From NCBI RefSeq assembly GCF_028553765.1, contig NZ_CP067134.1, positions 911,001 to 975,000 of the forward strand: DNA of 64,000 bases, written 5' to 3'. Positions 18,272 to 26,458 of the stretch are shown piece by piece (within the stretch, counting starts at the first letter, position 1; every line of letters starts with the position of its first letter). This DNA comes from Paracoccus stylophorae (GTDB taxonomy: Bacteria; Pseudomonadota; Alphaproteobacteria; Rhodobacterales; Rhodobacteraceae). The notes under the pieces were generated by a model, which saw only the letters and a program-made list of their open reading frames with translations, ran no database searches and was not told where the DNA came from. Made by a program: the position numbers and the translations under genes.

Positions 18272-19915
18272 ATGCGCCTGCGCTTTACCCGCGTGTCCGA
18301 GCGCGCGCGACATTACGAACGCTATCTGCCGCTTGCCATCGTCGTCGCGATGATTCCCATCGGATACGCGCTGACCGGCGTGGCCCCGGTTCTGGGCGCG
18401 CTGATCGCGTTGCTGGGGCTGGCGGGGTCGGCGATGGGCATCTACGATCTGTTCCAGACCAACCACACGCTGATGCGGAACTATCCGCTGACGTCGCGGA
18501 TGCGCTATCTGCTGGAATATTTCCGGCCCGAGATCCGGCAGTATTTCGTCGAGGACGATCACGCCGAAACGCCCTTTTCGCGCGAACAGCGCGCCGTCGT
18601 CTATCGCCGCGCCAAGGGGATCGAGGGCGTGCGCCCGTTCGGGACGCTGCGCGACGTCTACAGCGACGGATATGAATGGCTGAACCATTCGATGGCGACG
18701 ACGCATCTGGACGACGACGATTTCCGCATCCGGATCGGCGGTCCGGACTGCACCCGGCCCTATGACAGTTCGGTCGTCAACATCTCGGGGATGTCGTATG
18801 GGGCGCTGTCGCCGAACGCGATCGAGGCGCTGAACCGGGCGGCGAAGAAGGGCGGGTTCGCGCATACGACGGGCGAGGGCTCGATCTCTCGCTATCACCG
18901 GATGGGGGGCGATCTGGTCTGGCAGATCGGGTCGGGCTATTTCGGCTGCCGCGACGAGAACGGCAATTTCAGCGCGGAGAAGTTCCGCCTGAACGCCGCC
19001 GACGATGCGGTGAAGATGGTCGAGATCAAGCTGAGCCAGGGCGCCAAGCCCGGTCATGGCGGCATCCTGCCGGGACCGAAAGTGACCGAGGCGATTTCCG
19101 AGGCGCGGGGCGTGCCCGAAGGCGTGGCCTGTGTCAGCCCGTCGTCGCATTCGGCGTTCTCAAGCCCGCGCGGGCTGTGCGAGTTCATCGCGGAATTGCG
19201 CGATCTGTGCGGCGGCAAGCCGGTGGGCGTCAAGCTGTGCGTGGGCCATCCGTGGGAATGGTTCGCCATGGCCAAGGCGTTCCAGCAGACCGGCATCGCG
19301 CCCGATTTCATCGTCGTCGACGGCGGCGAGGGGGGCACCGGCGCGGCCCCGGTCGAGTTCGCCGATCACAAGGGCGCGCCGCTGCGCGACGGGCTGATGC
19401 TGGTCCATAACACATTGGTGGGCCTAGGGATTCGCGACCGGATCAAGCTGATCGCATCGGCCAAGATCATCACCGCCTTTGACATCTGCCGCATCTCGGC
19501 CCTGGGCGCGGACGGGGTGAACATGGCGCGCGGGTTCATGTTCGCCATCGGCTGCATCCAGGCGCAGACCTGTCACACCGGCAAATGTCCGACCGGCATC
19601 ACCACGCAGGACCCCGACCGCTATCGCGCGCTGGTCGTGCCCGACAAGGCCGAGCGGGCGGCGCGGTTTCATGCGGCGACGATCCATGCGCTGAAGGAGG
19701 CGTGCGAGAGTTCCGGGCTGCGGCACCCGGACGAGTTCACGCCGCATCACCTGATGATCCGCACCGGCCCGCGCGAGGTGCGCTCGGCCGCCAGCCTTTA
19801 CGACTGGATCAAGCCCGGCGCGCTGCTGGAGGGCGGGTCGATGCATCCGGCCTTCGCGAAATACTGGGATCGCGCGGGCATCGAGGAATGGGGGATGACG
19901 CGCACCGGCGCCTGA
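18272..19915 (+). CDS. FMN-binding glutamate synthase family protein
   Basis: A 547-residue protein with two N-terminal membrane helices (about residues 24-60) and a domain resembling the FMN/glutamate-synthase core of GltB. The FMN barrel shows SGMSYGALSPNAI, GAKPGHGGILPG and VVDGGEGGTGAAP, and an iron-sulfur cysteine cluster reads CIQAQTCHTGKCPTG. There is no glutaminase domain, so it is not a complete glutamate synthase. The family is widespread but its reaction is unproven. GGGAGAAGG precedes the ATG. Confidence 0.85.
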   Translation: MRLRFTRVSERARHYERYLPLAIVVAMIPIGYALTGVAPVLGALIALLGLAGSAMGIYDLFQTNHTLMRNYPLTSRMRYLLEYFRPEIRQYFVEDDHAETPFSREQRAVVYRRAKGIEGVRPFGTLRDVYSDGYEWLNHSMATTHLDDDDFRIRIGGPDCTRPYDSSVVNISGMSYGALSPNAIEALNRAAKKGGFAHTTGEGSISRYHRMGGDLVWQIGSGYFGCRDENGNFSAEKFRLNAADDAVKMVEIKLSQGAKPGHGGILPGPKVTEAISEARGVPEGVACVSPSSHSAFSSPRGLCEFIAELRDLCGGKPVGVKLCVGHPWEWFAMAKAFQQTGIAPDFIVVDGGEGGTGAAPVEFADHKGAPLRDGLMLVHNTLVGLGIRDRIKLIASAKIITAFDICRISALGADGVNMARGFMFAIGCIQAQTCHTGKCPTGITTQDPDRYRALVVPDKAERAARFHAATIHALKEACESSGLRHPDEFTPHHLMIRTGPREVRSAASLYDWIKPGALLEGGSMHPAFAKYWDRAGIEEWGMTRTGA

Positions 19916-20106
19916 GCCGGTGTTGCGCAACACCCCCGCGCAACGCAGCGCGCGGTGGTTGTGGCCGGGGCGGGGCGTATGGGCGGCGCAGGGCCTGCAC
20001 ATGCTGGGAAACTGGCCGCACAGGCGATGCACATTGCGCGCACCGGACGTGCACAGCGCGTACACCGCTTGCGGGCGTTGCGCGGTGGGTTGCCCCCGAT
20101 CCCCCG

Positions 20107-20643
20107 TTAATCGCCGCCGAAGGCGCACAGCGTGTGGACCTGCATGTCCATCGCCTCGATGCGGGCGCGGCCGCCCAGATCGGGCAGGTCGATCACGAAG
20201 GCGCAGCCGACGACCTGCGTGCCCAGACGCCGGCACAGGGTGATACCGGCGCCGGCGGTGCCGCCGGTGGCCAGAAGATCGTCCACGATCAGCACCTGTT
20301 CGCCGGCGCGCAGGGCGTCGTCGTGAATCTCCATCACCGCCTCGCCGTATTCCAGCTTGTAGGCTTCGCGGATCACGGCGCCGGGCAGCTTGCCCTGCTT
20401 GCGGACGGGGACAAATCCGGCAGACAGGCGGTGCGCCACCGCCCCGCCCAGGATGAACCCGCGCGCCTCGAGCCCCACGACCTTGTCGATGCGATGCCCC
20501 GCATAGGGGTTGACCAGCTGGTCGATGGTCAGGCCGAAGCCGCGCGGATCGGCAAACAGCGTCGTCACGTCGCGGAACATGACCCCTTCGCGGGGAAAAT
20601 CCGGGATCGTGCGGATATAGTCGCGCACCTGCGGGCCGGTCAT
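20107..20643 (-). CDS. apt: Adenine phosphoribosyltransferase
   Basis: APRT (178 residues) salvages adenine to AMP using PRPP. The PRPP-binding loop [14 protein letters not shown] is at about residues 117-130, and the N-terminal [19 protein letters not shown] is typical. The ATG overlaps the stop of the flavin reductase gene (ATGA), with GGAG inside the upstream gene. The 191 bases downstream (to 19916) are GC-rich, with a perfect palindrome TGTTGCGCAACA (19921-19932) but no clear terminator. Confidence 0.95.
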   Translation of the reverse strand: MTGPQVRDYIRTIPDFPREGVMFRDVTTLFADPRGFGLTIDQLVNPYAGHRIDKVVGLEARGFILGGAVAHRLSAGFVPVRKQGKLPGAVIREAYKLEYGEAVMEIHDDALRAGEQVLIVDDLLATGGTAGAGITLCRRLGTQVVGCAFVIDLPDLGGRARIEAMDMQVHTLCAFGGD

Positions 20644-21242
20644 GCGGGACGCTCCATCTCGAACAGATCGACGGTGGCGGCATAGTCGCGATAGCCAAGA
20701 CGCGAGATCCAGCCGCCCGCCGGGCGCGGATCGAAGCGGCCCGCGACCACGCAATCGTCGCGGATATGGACGCCGGTGACGACGCCGAAGACGACGTAGT
20801 TCGATTTGCCTGCCAAAGGCACGATCTGCGTCATCCGACATTCCAGCGCGGCCACGGCATTCGCCACGCGCGGGCAGTCGATGGTGTCGCACGGGGCGGC
20901 GTCGATGCCGGCTGCGTCGAATTCGCTGGTGCCGGCCGGCAGGGGGGCGGAACTGGCATTGACCTGATGGCGCAGATCGCCGCTGGCGATATTGACGCAG
21001 AACACGCCGGTTTCGACGATCTGGGCCACACTGTCCTTGGTGTCGGCGCGGTCGCGCTTGGCGCTGACGGACGAGAACATGACCTGCGGCGGCACATAGG
21101 CTACGGCGTTGAAGAAGGAATAGGGGGCCAGATTGTCGCCCTGCCGGCCGCGGGTCGAGATCCAGCCGATGGGGCGGGGCGCGACGATGGCGTTGAAGGG
21201 GTTGTGGGGCAGGCCGTGTCCGGCTTCGGGGCGATAGAACAA
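20640..21242 (-). CDS. Flavin reductase family protein (FMN-binding split barrel)
   Basis: A 200-residue flavin reductase-like protein. The segments [29 protein letters not shown] and FCVNIAS match the FMN-binding split-barrel family of reductases (flavoredoxin type). No ATG exists near the N-terminus. The likely start is TTG at 21242, which has a perfect AGGAGG seven bases upstream. It is coupled to apt by a 4-base overlap. The partner enzyme or electron acceptor is unknown. Confidence 0.85.
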   Translation of the reverse strand: MFYRPEAGHGLPHNPFNAIVAPRPIGWISTRGRQGDNLAPYSFFNAVAYVPPQVMFSSVSAKRDRADTKDSVAQIVETGVFCVNIASGDLRHQVNASSAPLPAGTSEFDAAGIDAAPCDTIDCPRVANAVAALECRMTQIVPLAGKSNYVVFGVVTGVHIRDDCVVAGRFDPRPAGGWISRLGYRDYAATVDLFEMERPA

Positions 21243-21353
21243 GATGCGGCCTCCTGTAGGGTCGCGCCCAACCTGCCACCGGTTTTCGGGCTGTGCAATG
21301 TTCCGCTTGGGTCCGGCGCATGGTAAGGGGCGCGCCGGGACCGGAGAGGCGCG

Positions 21354-21986
21354 ATGTACGAGATCTGCACCGAGACAGAGGCCGACGAATACGAGGTCGA
21401 GACGCTTTACGATCTGTGCTTTGCGCCGGGCCGCACGGCGCTGTCGTCGTATCGGCTGCGCGACGGCGTGCCGCGCGTGGCCGATCTGTGCCTGGTGCTG
21501 CGCGACCCGGGGGGCATCGTGGTGGCCGCGATAAGGTTCTGGCCGGCGCGGATCGAGCCGGCCGCGGTGCTGCTGCTGGGGCCGATCGCGGTGCATCCGA
21601 CGGCGCAGGGCGAGGGGCTGGGCGGGCTGCTGATGCGCGACAGCCTGACCCGGGCGCGGGCGATGGGCTGGGACCGGGTGCTGCTGGTGGGCGATGCGCC
21701 CTATTATTCGCGCTTCGGATTTCAGCGGCTGGACGGGGTGGTGATGCCGCCGCCGACCAACCCCGACCGGGTGCTGGGGCTGGAACTTAGGCCCGGCGCG
21801 TGGGTTGGGATCGCGGGTCCGGTCACGCGCGAGGAGACGCCGGCCGCCGCGTCGGGACTGGCCGACGGCGCCGGGGCTTCCCATATCAGGTCGGACTGTA
21901 GCGAAATCGAACATCCCAGAGAGGCCGCGCATGGCGTCCAATCCGCAAATGGTTCTGCCGCCGATCACCGATCCCGGCGTGCATGA
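21354..21986 (+). CDS. GNAT N-acetyltransferase (YhbS-like) with an odd C-terminal tail
   Basis: A GNAT acetyltransferase. The acetyl-CoA-binding motif is in [19 protein letters not shown], and [15 protein letters not shown] follows, typical of YhbS-like enzymes of about 165 residues. Here the frame runs to 210 residues. After the usual end ([13 protein letters not shown]) comes a low-complexity tail that overlaps the first 56 bases of the EcsC gene in another frame. The tail may be read-through after loss of the original stop. Substrate unknown. Confidence 0.8.
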   Translation: MYEICTETEADEYEVETLYDLCFAPGRTALSSYRLRDGVPRVADLCLVLRDPGGIVVAAIRFWPARIEPAAVLLLGPIAVHPTAQGEGLGGLLMRDSLTRARAMGWDRVLLVGDAPYYSRFGFQRLDGVVMPPPTNPDRVLGLELRPGAWVGIAGPVTREETPAAASGLADGAGASHIRSDCSEIEHPREAAHGVQSANGSAADHRSRRA

Positions 21987-22725
21987 ACAGATCGACCGTC
22001 TTGCCCGCCGCTATGTCGAGGCGGGCGGGCTGGGCATGGAGATCATGTCGATCATCGGCGACAGCGCCGAGAACCTGGTCGCGCGGCTGCCCGGGTTCGT
22101 GCGCGCGCGCATGGACGGGTTGACGCGCATGGCGCTGCGCCGGGCGTTCACGGCGGCGGCGGGCACGCGGCGCGTGGTCCGCGACCGGGGCGACTGGTTC
22201 AACCGGCTGGCCTCGACCGTCAGCGGGGCAGCGGGCGGCGCGGCCGGGTTCGCCGGCGCGATGGTCGAGATGCCGTTCACGGTGACGCTGCTGCTGCGAT
22301 CCATGCTGGACATCGCCGCCGAACACGGGCTGGACCCCGAAAGCGAGGAGGTGCGGCTGGAATGTCTGCGCGTCTTTGCCGATGCCGGGCCGATGGATTA
22401 TGACGACAACGCCGATCTGGGCCTGCTGGCCGCGCGGTTGTCGGTGACGGGGCAGACCGTGCAGGGGCTGATCAGCCGGGTGGCGCCGCGCCTGTCGGTG
22501 TCGCTGGGCCAGAAGATGGCCGCGCAGGCGGCGCCGGTCTTCGGCGCCTTCGTGGGCGCGTCGATCAACTATACCTTCGCGCGGTATTATCAGGAAGTGG
22601 CGCGGGTGCATTTCGGGATCATGCGGCTGTCGCACGAGACTGGCATCCCGAAAGAGGCGCTGATCGAACGGCTGCGCCTGTCGATCGAGCGGACACGCGA
22701 GCGGGGGCGTTCGCGCCGGGACTGA
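21931..22725 (+). CDS. EcsC family protein
   Basis: A 264-residue protein of the EcsC family, named after a Bacillus ABC-transporter-linked gene of unknown function. A long central hydrophobic, Ala/Gly-rich stretch (GAAGGAAGFAGAMVEMPFTVTLLL, about residues 95-120) suggests membrane association. The ATG at 21931 has AGAGAGG upstream, inside the tail of the preceding acetyltransferase gene. No partner ABC transporter is adjacent. Confidence 0.8.
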   Translation: MASNPQMVLPPITDPGVHEQIDRLARRYVEAGGLGMEIMSIIGDSAENLVARLPGFVRARMDGLTRMALRRAFTAAAGTRRVVRDRGDWFNRLASTVSGAAGGAAGFAGAMVEMPFTVTLLLRSMLDIAAEHGLDPESEEVRLECLRVFADAGPMDYDDNADLGLLAARLSVTGQTVQGLISRVAPRLSVSLGQKMAAQAAPVFGAFVGASINYTFARYYQEVARVHFGIMRLSHETGIPKEALIERLRLSIERTRERGRSRRD

Positions 22726-22755
22726 ACCACTGGCCGGTGCCGGTGTCCGGGGGCG

Positions 22756-24279
22756 TCAGCCTTCTTCCGCGTCCAGCGCCAAGGCGGGGGCGGGGATGGC
22801 CAGATCGTCGGTCGACAGGCCCTGCGCCGGGCGCGCAAGGCGCGGGCGCGTCACCCAGTACAGCCGTTCCTGCGCGCGGGTGATGGCCACATAGGCCAGG
22901 CGTTTCCACAGCGCGATTCCGGCCTCGGTCCGGTTCGACCAGGCGGCGGCGCCGATATCGGGGCCGAAGACCTGCACGTCGGGCCACTGGCTGCCCTGCG
23001 ATTTGTGGATCGTGACCGCCGCGCCGTGCAGGAACGCCGCGCCCATGCGGGCGGCGTAGGGGATGAAGGGTTCGGCGGCGTCCGGCATCTCGATCTTGAC
23101 GATGCTGGCGGCGGACAGGCGCGGGTCCTCGGCCCCGATGACGTGCAGGCGCGAGAATCCGGGCTTGCGGCCGGGGCCCAGATAGACCACCTGCGCGCCC
23201 CTGATCAGGCCCCGCGCCTCGAGGTCGATGCGGCGTTTGCGGTGTTTCAGCGGCAGTTCCAGCCCGTCGCAGATCAGCGGCTCGCCCGGCAGCAGCGCGT
23301 CGCCGGGTGCGCCGAACGCCGCGCGAAAGGCGTGGATCAGGCGGATCCGGGTGGCGTTGCGCCAGACCAGCACCGGGCTGCGCGCCATCAGGTCGGATTC
23401 CACGCGTTCGGCCCAGATCACGCGGTCGTCGCGCGACGCCGCCTCGCGCAGCATGCGTTCGAACGCGTCGAAGGTCAGGCTGTCGTCGGACAGGGCGTGG
23501 GCCAGATCGAGGATCGGGCTGTCATCGGCCTGCCGGTGGACGCGGTGCAGGACCAGGCGCTGGCTTTCGGCAAGCCGGTCGAAGACCATTTCGCCCGACT
23601 GCCCGACCGGGGCAAGCTGGGCCGGGTCGCCGAACAGGACCAGCACCGGAAAGATCTCGCGCAGGTCGTCGAACTGCTTTTCGTCCAGCATCGAAGCTTC
23701 GTCGATCAGCCCGATATCCAGCCCGTCCTCGCGCCGTTTCCAGCCCTTGATGAAGTCCGAGCCGCGCAGCCCCGCCGCCGCCAGCGCGCCGGGAACCGAG
23801 GCGTGGATGTCATAGAACGCCCGCGCGCGGTCCAGCGCCTCGGGCGTCAGATCGCCTGCGTCGGGGCGCGTGCCTTCGCCCGCCAGCCATTCGGCGATGC
23901 GTTCGTATTCGGGATCGTAGACCGGCGTATATAGGATGCGGTGGATCGTGGTCGCGGGCACGCCGCGGGTGCGCAGCACGAAGGCGGCCTTGTTGGTGGG
24001 CGCGAGGATCGCGACGGTGCGGCGATCCTTGCGGCGGCGGCCTTCGTAATCGGCGCTGATCAGATCGACGCCGGCCTGCCGCAGGGCGCGGGTGATTTCG
24101 GATAAAAGCAGCGTCTTGCCGGAACCGGCCTTGCCGATCACCGCCATGACGCGGCCCTTGCCGGGCTGGGGTGGCGCGATTTCCTCGGCCACCAGATCGA
24201 CGCCGGCGGATCGGAACGTCTCGGCCAGCGCGTCCCACGCATCGGCCTGATCGGGGGAAAGGGAGGGAACGGAGGTCAT
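22756..24279 (-). CDS. RecD-like superfamily 1 ATP-dependent DNA helicase
   Basis: A 507-residue SF1 helicase. Walker A is VIGKAGSGKTLLL (about residue 50), motif Ia is ILAPTNKAAFVLR, Walker B is GLIDEASML (DE), motif III is LFGDPAQLAPVG, and the C-terminal UvrD-like motifs are TIHKSQGSQWPDVQ and AYVAITRAQERLYWV. It is much shorter than RecD and has no RecBC partners nearby, so it is a stand-alone AAA_30-type helicase, perhaps 5'-3'. Its cellular role is not deducible. Confidence 0.88.
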   Translation of the reverse strand: MTSVPSLSPDQADAWDALAETFRSAGVDLVAEEIAPPQPGKGRVMAVIGKAGSGKTLLLSEITRALRQAGVDLISADYEGRRRKDRRTVAILAPTNKAAFVLRTRGVPATTIHRILYTPVYDPEYERIAEWLAGEGTRPDAGDLTPEALDRARAFYDIHASVPGALAAAGLRGSDFIKGWKRREDGLDIGLIDEASMLDEKQFDDLREIFPVLVLFGDPAQLAPVGQSGEMVFDRLAESQRLVLHRVHRQADDSPILDLAHALSDDSLTFDAFERMLREAASRDDRVIWAERVESDLMARSPVLVWRNATRIRLIHAFRAAFGAPGDALLPGEPLICDGLELPLKHRKRRIDLEARGLIRGAQVVYLGPGRKPGFSRLHVIGAEDPRLSAASIVKIEMPDAAEPFIPYAARMGAAFLHGAAVTIHKSQGSQWPDVQVFGPDIGAAAWSNRTEAGIALWKRLAYVAITRAQERLYWVTRPRLARPAQGLSTDDLAIPAPALALDAEEG

Positions 24280-24402
24280 GGCCGGACCCTATCGCCGGCA
24301 CCGGCGGCCCGCCAGCCGGAAAGCCGCTGCGGGCGACGCGGCGCCGGACCTTTCGGGCGGGGCCGGCGTTACCGCAGAAGATCGTAGCAAGGAGGCAGAG
24401 CG

Positions 24403-24783
24403 ATGCAATCCAGATCGACACGGCGCGGCGCGATGTCCGCGACCGATCCGGTCGTGATCCTGTCGGCCATCGTCGTCGCCGGCGCGATGCTTGGCGCGCT
24501 GATGGCGCGGGGCGGGCGCAGCGGGCGCAGCCGCGACAGCCGCGGCTTTGAGGGGTGGCGGGGCCGCGACGAAGCCACCGGTGCCGGGCGAAGACGCTGG
24601 GGCACGCGCCTTGCGGCGGTGGCGCCGCAGGTCGCGGAGGATGCGGCCGGGACCGCCGAGCATGATTTCGTGCGGCCCGCCGGTCCCGAAGCGATGCGCG
24701 ACGCGCCGCGGCGGGACTGGTCGCAGGCAGACGAGATCAGCGACGAATCCTTTCCGGCCAGCGATCCGCCGGCCACCTACTGA
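24403..24783 (+). CDS. Small membrane-anchored hypothetical protein with DESFPASDPP tail
   Basis: A 126-residue protein with AAGGAGG upstream of its ATG. It has one N-terminal membrane helix (VVILSAIVVAGAMLGALMA), an Arg/Gly-rich linker and an acidic C-terminus ending QADEISDESFPASDPPATY. That ending, in the form DEASDESFPASDPP, recurs at the C-termini of many otherwise different small proteobacterial proteins, as I recall. No function is known to me. It converges on ccr across 75 bases. Confidence 0.7.
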   Translation: MQSRSTRRGAMSATDPVVILSAIVVAGAMLGALMARGGRSGRSRDSRGFEGWRGRDEATGAGRRRWGTRLAAVAPQVAEDAAGTAEHDFVRPAGPEAMRDAPRRDWSQADEISDESFPASDPPATY

Positions 24784-24858
24784 CCCGCCCCGCGCGAACG
24801 CGCAGCGGGCGCCGCCGTTCCCGGCAGCGCCCGCGACGGGTCGGGTGGATCGGTCGGC

Positions 24859-26151
24859 TCAGCCGCGCGGGCCGGATTCCAGCGCGTCCTCGAACGTGCG
24901 CAGGCCGGTGGTGGGGGCCTGGACCAGCACCGACATGTTGCCGGGCTTGTGTTCGTTGCGATACATCTTCATGTGCGCCTGCGGGATTTCGGCCCACGGG
25001 AACACCTCGGACATGCAGGGGTCGAGGCGGCGTTCCAGCATCAGCCGGTTGGCGGCGCTGGCCTGTTTCAGATGCGCGAAATGGCTGCCTTGCAGGCGTT
25101 TCTGGTGCATCCACATATAGCGCACGTCGAAGGTGCAGTTGAAGCCCGTCGTGCCGGCGCAGATCACCACCATGCCGCCCTTCTTGCACACGAAGGTCGA
25201 GACGGGGAACGTCGCCTCGCCCGGATGTTCGAAGACGATATCGACATTGTTGCCCTTGCCGGTGATGTCCCAGATCGCCTTGCCGAACTTGCGGACCTCG
25301 GTGAACCATTCCTTGTATTCGGGCGTGTTCACGGTGGGCAGCTGGCCCCAGCAGCTGAAATCCTTGCGGTTGATGACGCCCTTGGCGCCCAGGGACATGA
25401 CGAATTCGCGCTTGTCCTCTTCGCTGATGACGCCGATGGCGTTGCCGCCCGCCGCGTTGATCAGCTGGATCGCATAGGAACCCAGCCCGCCCGAGGCGCC
25501 CCAGACCAGCACGTTCATGCCCGGCTTCAGCTCGTGCGGTTCGTGCCCGAACAGCATCCGGTAGGCGGTGGCCAGGGTCAGCGTATAGCAGGCCGATTCC
25601 TCCCATGTCAGGTGGCGCGGGCGCGGCATCAGCTGTTGCGACTGCACGCGGGTGAACTGGGCAAAGCTGCCGTCCGGCGTCTCGTATCCCCAGATGCGCT
25701 GGGTGGGCGAATACATCGGATCGCCGCCGTTGCATTCCTCGTCGTCGCCGTCGTCCTGGTTGCAGTGGATCACGACCTCGTCGCCGACCTTCCAGCGCCG
25801 CACCTTGTCGCCCACGGCCCAGACGATGCCCGAGGCGTCCGAACCGGCGATGTGATAGGGCTGCTTGTGGACGTCGAACATGCTGACCGGGATGCCCAGC
25901 CCGGCCCAGATGCCGTTATAGTTGACGCCGGCCGCCATCACCATGACCAGCACCTCGTTGCTGTCGATGGTCGGTGTGTCCACCACCTCAAGCTGCATGG
26001 CCTGATCGGGTTCGCCCTGCCGTTCGCGGCGGATCGCCCAGGCATGCATCTGCCTGGGGACATGGCCAAGCGGGGGCATTTCGCCGATCTCGTACAGGTC
26101 CTTCTGGGGCGCCTCGTAGGGCGCGATCTGGGTCGGGGCGTCCAGGGCCAT
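24859..26151 (-). CDS. ccrA: Crotonyl-CoA carboxylase/reductase
   Basis: Key enzyme (430 residues) of the ethylmalonyl-CoA pathway: reductive carboxylation of crotonyl-CoA to ethylmalonyl-CoA with NADPH and CO2, which allows growth on acetate and other C2 sources without the glyoxylate shunt. It is an MDR-type reductase with NADPH loop VWGASGGLGSYA (about residues 206-217) and the family-specific insert HCNQDDGDDEECNGGDPM. AAGGAG lies just before the ATG. It is divergent from the ethylmalonyl-CoA mutase gene, the usual arrangement in this group. Confidence 0.96.
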   Translation of the reverse strand: MALDAPTQIAPYEAPQKDLYEIGEMPPLGHVPRQMHAWAIRRERQGEPDQAMQLEVVDTPTIDSNEVLVMVMAAGVNYNGIWAGLGIPVSMFDVHKQPYHIAGSDASGIVWAVGDKVRRWKVGDEVVIHCNQDDGDDEECNGGDPMYSPTQRIWGYETPDGSFAQFTRVQSQQLMPRPRHLTWEESACYTLTLATAYRMLFGHEPHELKPGMNVLVWGASGGLGSYAIQLINAAGGNAIGVISEEDKREFVMSLGAKGVINRKDFSCWGQLPTVNTPEYKEWFTEVRKFGKAIWDITGKGNNVDIVFEHPGEATFPVSTFVCKKGGMVVICAGTTGFNCTFDVRYMWMHQKRLQGSHFAHLKQASAANRLMLERRLDPCMSEVFPWAEIPQAHMKMYRNEHKPGNMSVLVQAPTTGLRTFEDALESGPRG

Positions 26152-26458
26152 CGCGTTCTCCTTCGTCGTGCCGCGGCGCAGAATCGCCGGGGCGTATTGC
26201 AGTTGCGTAACCGCGCTCGCGCAACATTGCAACCGGTCGGGGCCGGGTTCGGGTAACAATATGTCCGAAAATTTTCGCGTGACGCTGCGGCATGGCTGCG
26301 GTGCAGCGTGGGTGCGCGGGGTGCGGCGGCAGCAGGGGCAGGGGCGGCGGGACGGGCGGCTGGGAAATCCCGGCTTCGCCGCGCTGCGGCGAATTGACGA
26401 CGCAGCAATCTTTCGGTATCCGGTCGTGGACCGAAAGAATGTTACGGGGACACATGCG
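26152..26458. promoter_or_regulatory. Divergent ccr-ecm control region with two inverted repeats
   Basis: This 307-base region holds the promoters of both pathway genes. Two perfect inverted repeats stand out, each with a 12-base spacer. GTTGCG/CGCAAC lies at 26202-26225, about 50 bases upstream of ccr, next to a further TTGCAA (26228-26232). TCTTTCGGT/ACCGAAAGA lies at 26409-26438, 20 bases before the ecm start. Either could bind a dimeric regulator; the second could also fold as a hairpin in the ecm leader. Regulators such as RamB or CcrR are known for this pathway, but I cannot match their sites with certainty. Confidence 0.5.

Noticed and set aside
19916..20106. Palindrome and CG-rich tract after the glutamate-synthase-like gene as a terminator or recombination site
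   Set aside because: TGTTGCGCAACA is a perfect palindrome but has no T-run or flanking repeats, and the remaining sequence gives only imperfect stems. It is recorded but not assigned a function.
24805..24834. GCGGGCGC/GCGCCCGC stem between the small protein gene and ccr as a terminator
   Set aside because: The 8-bp stem has a 14-base loop and no T-run on either strand, so the support is too weak.
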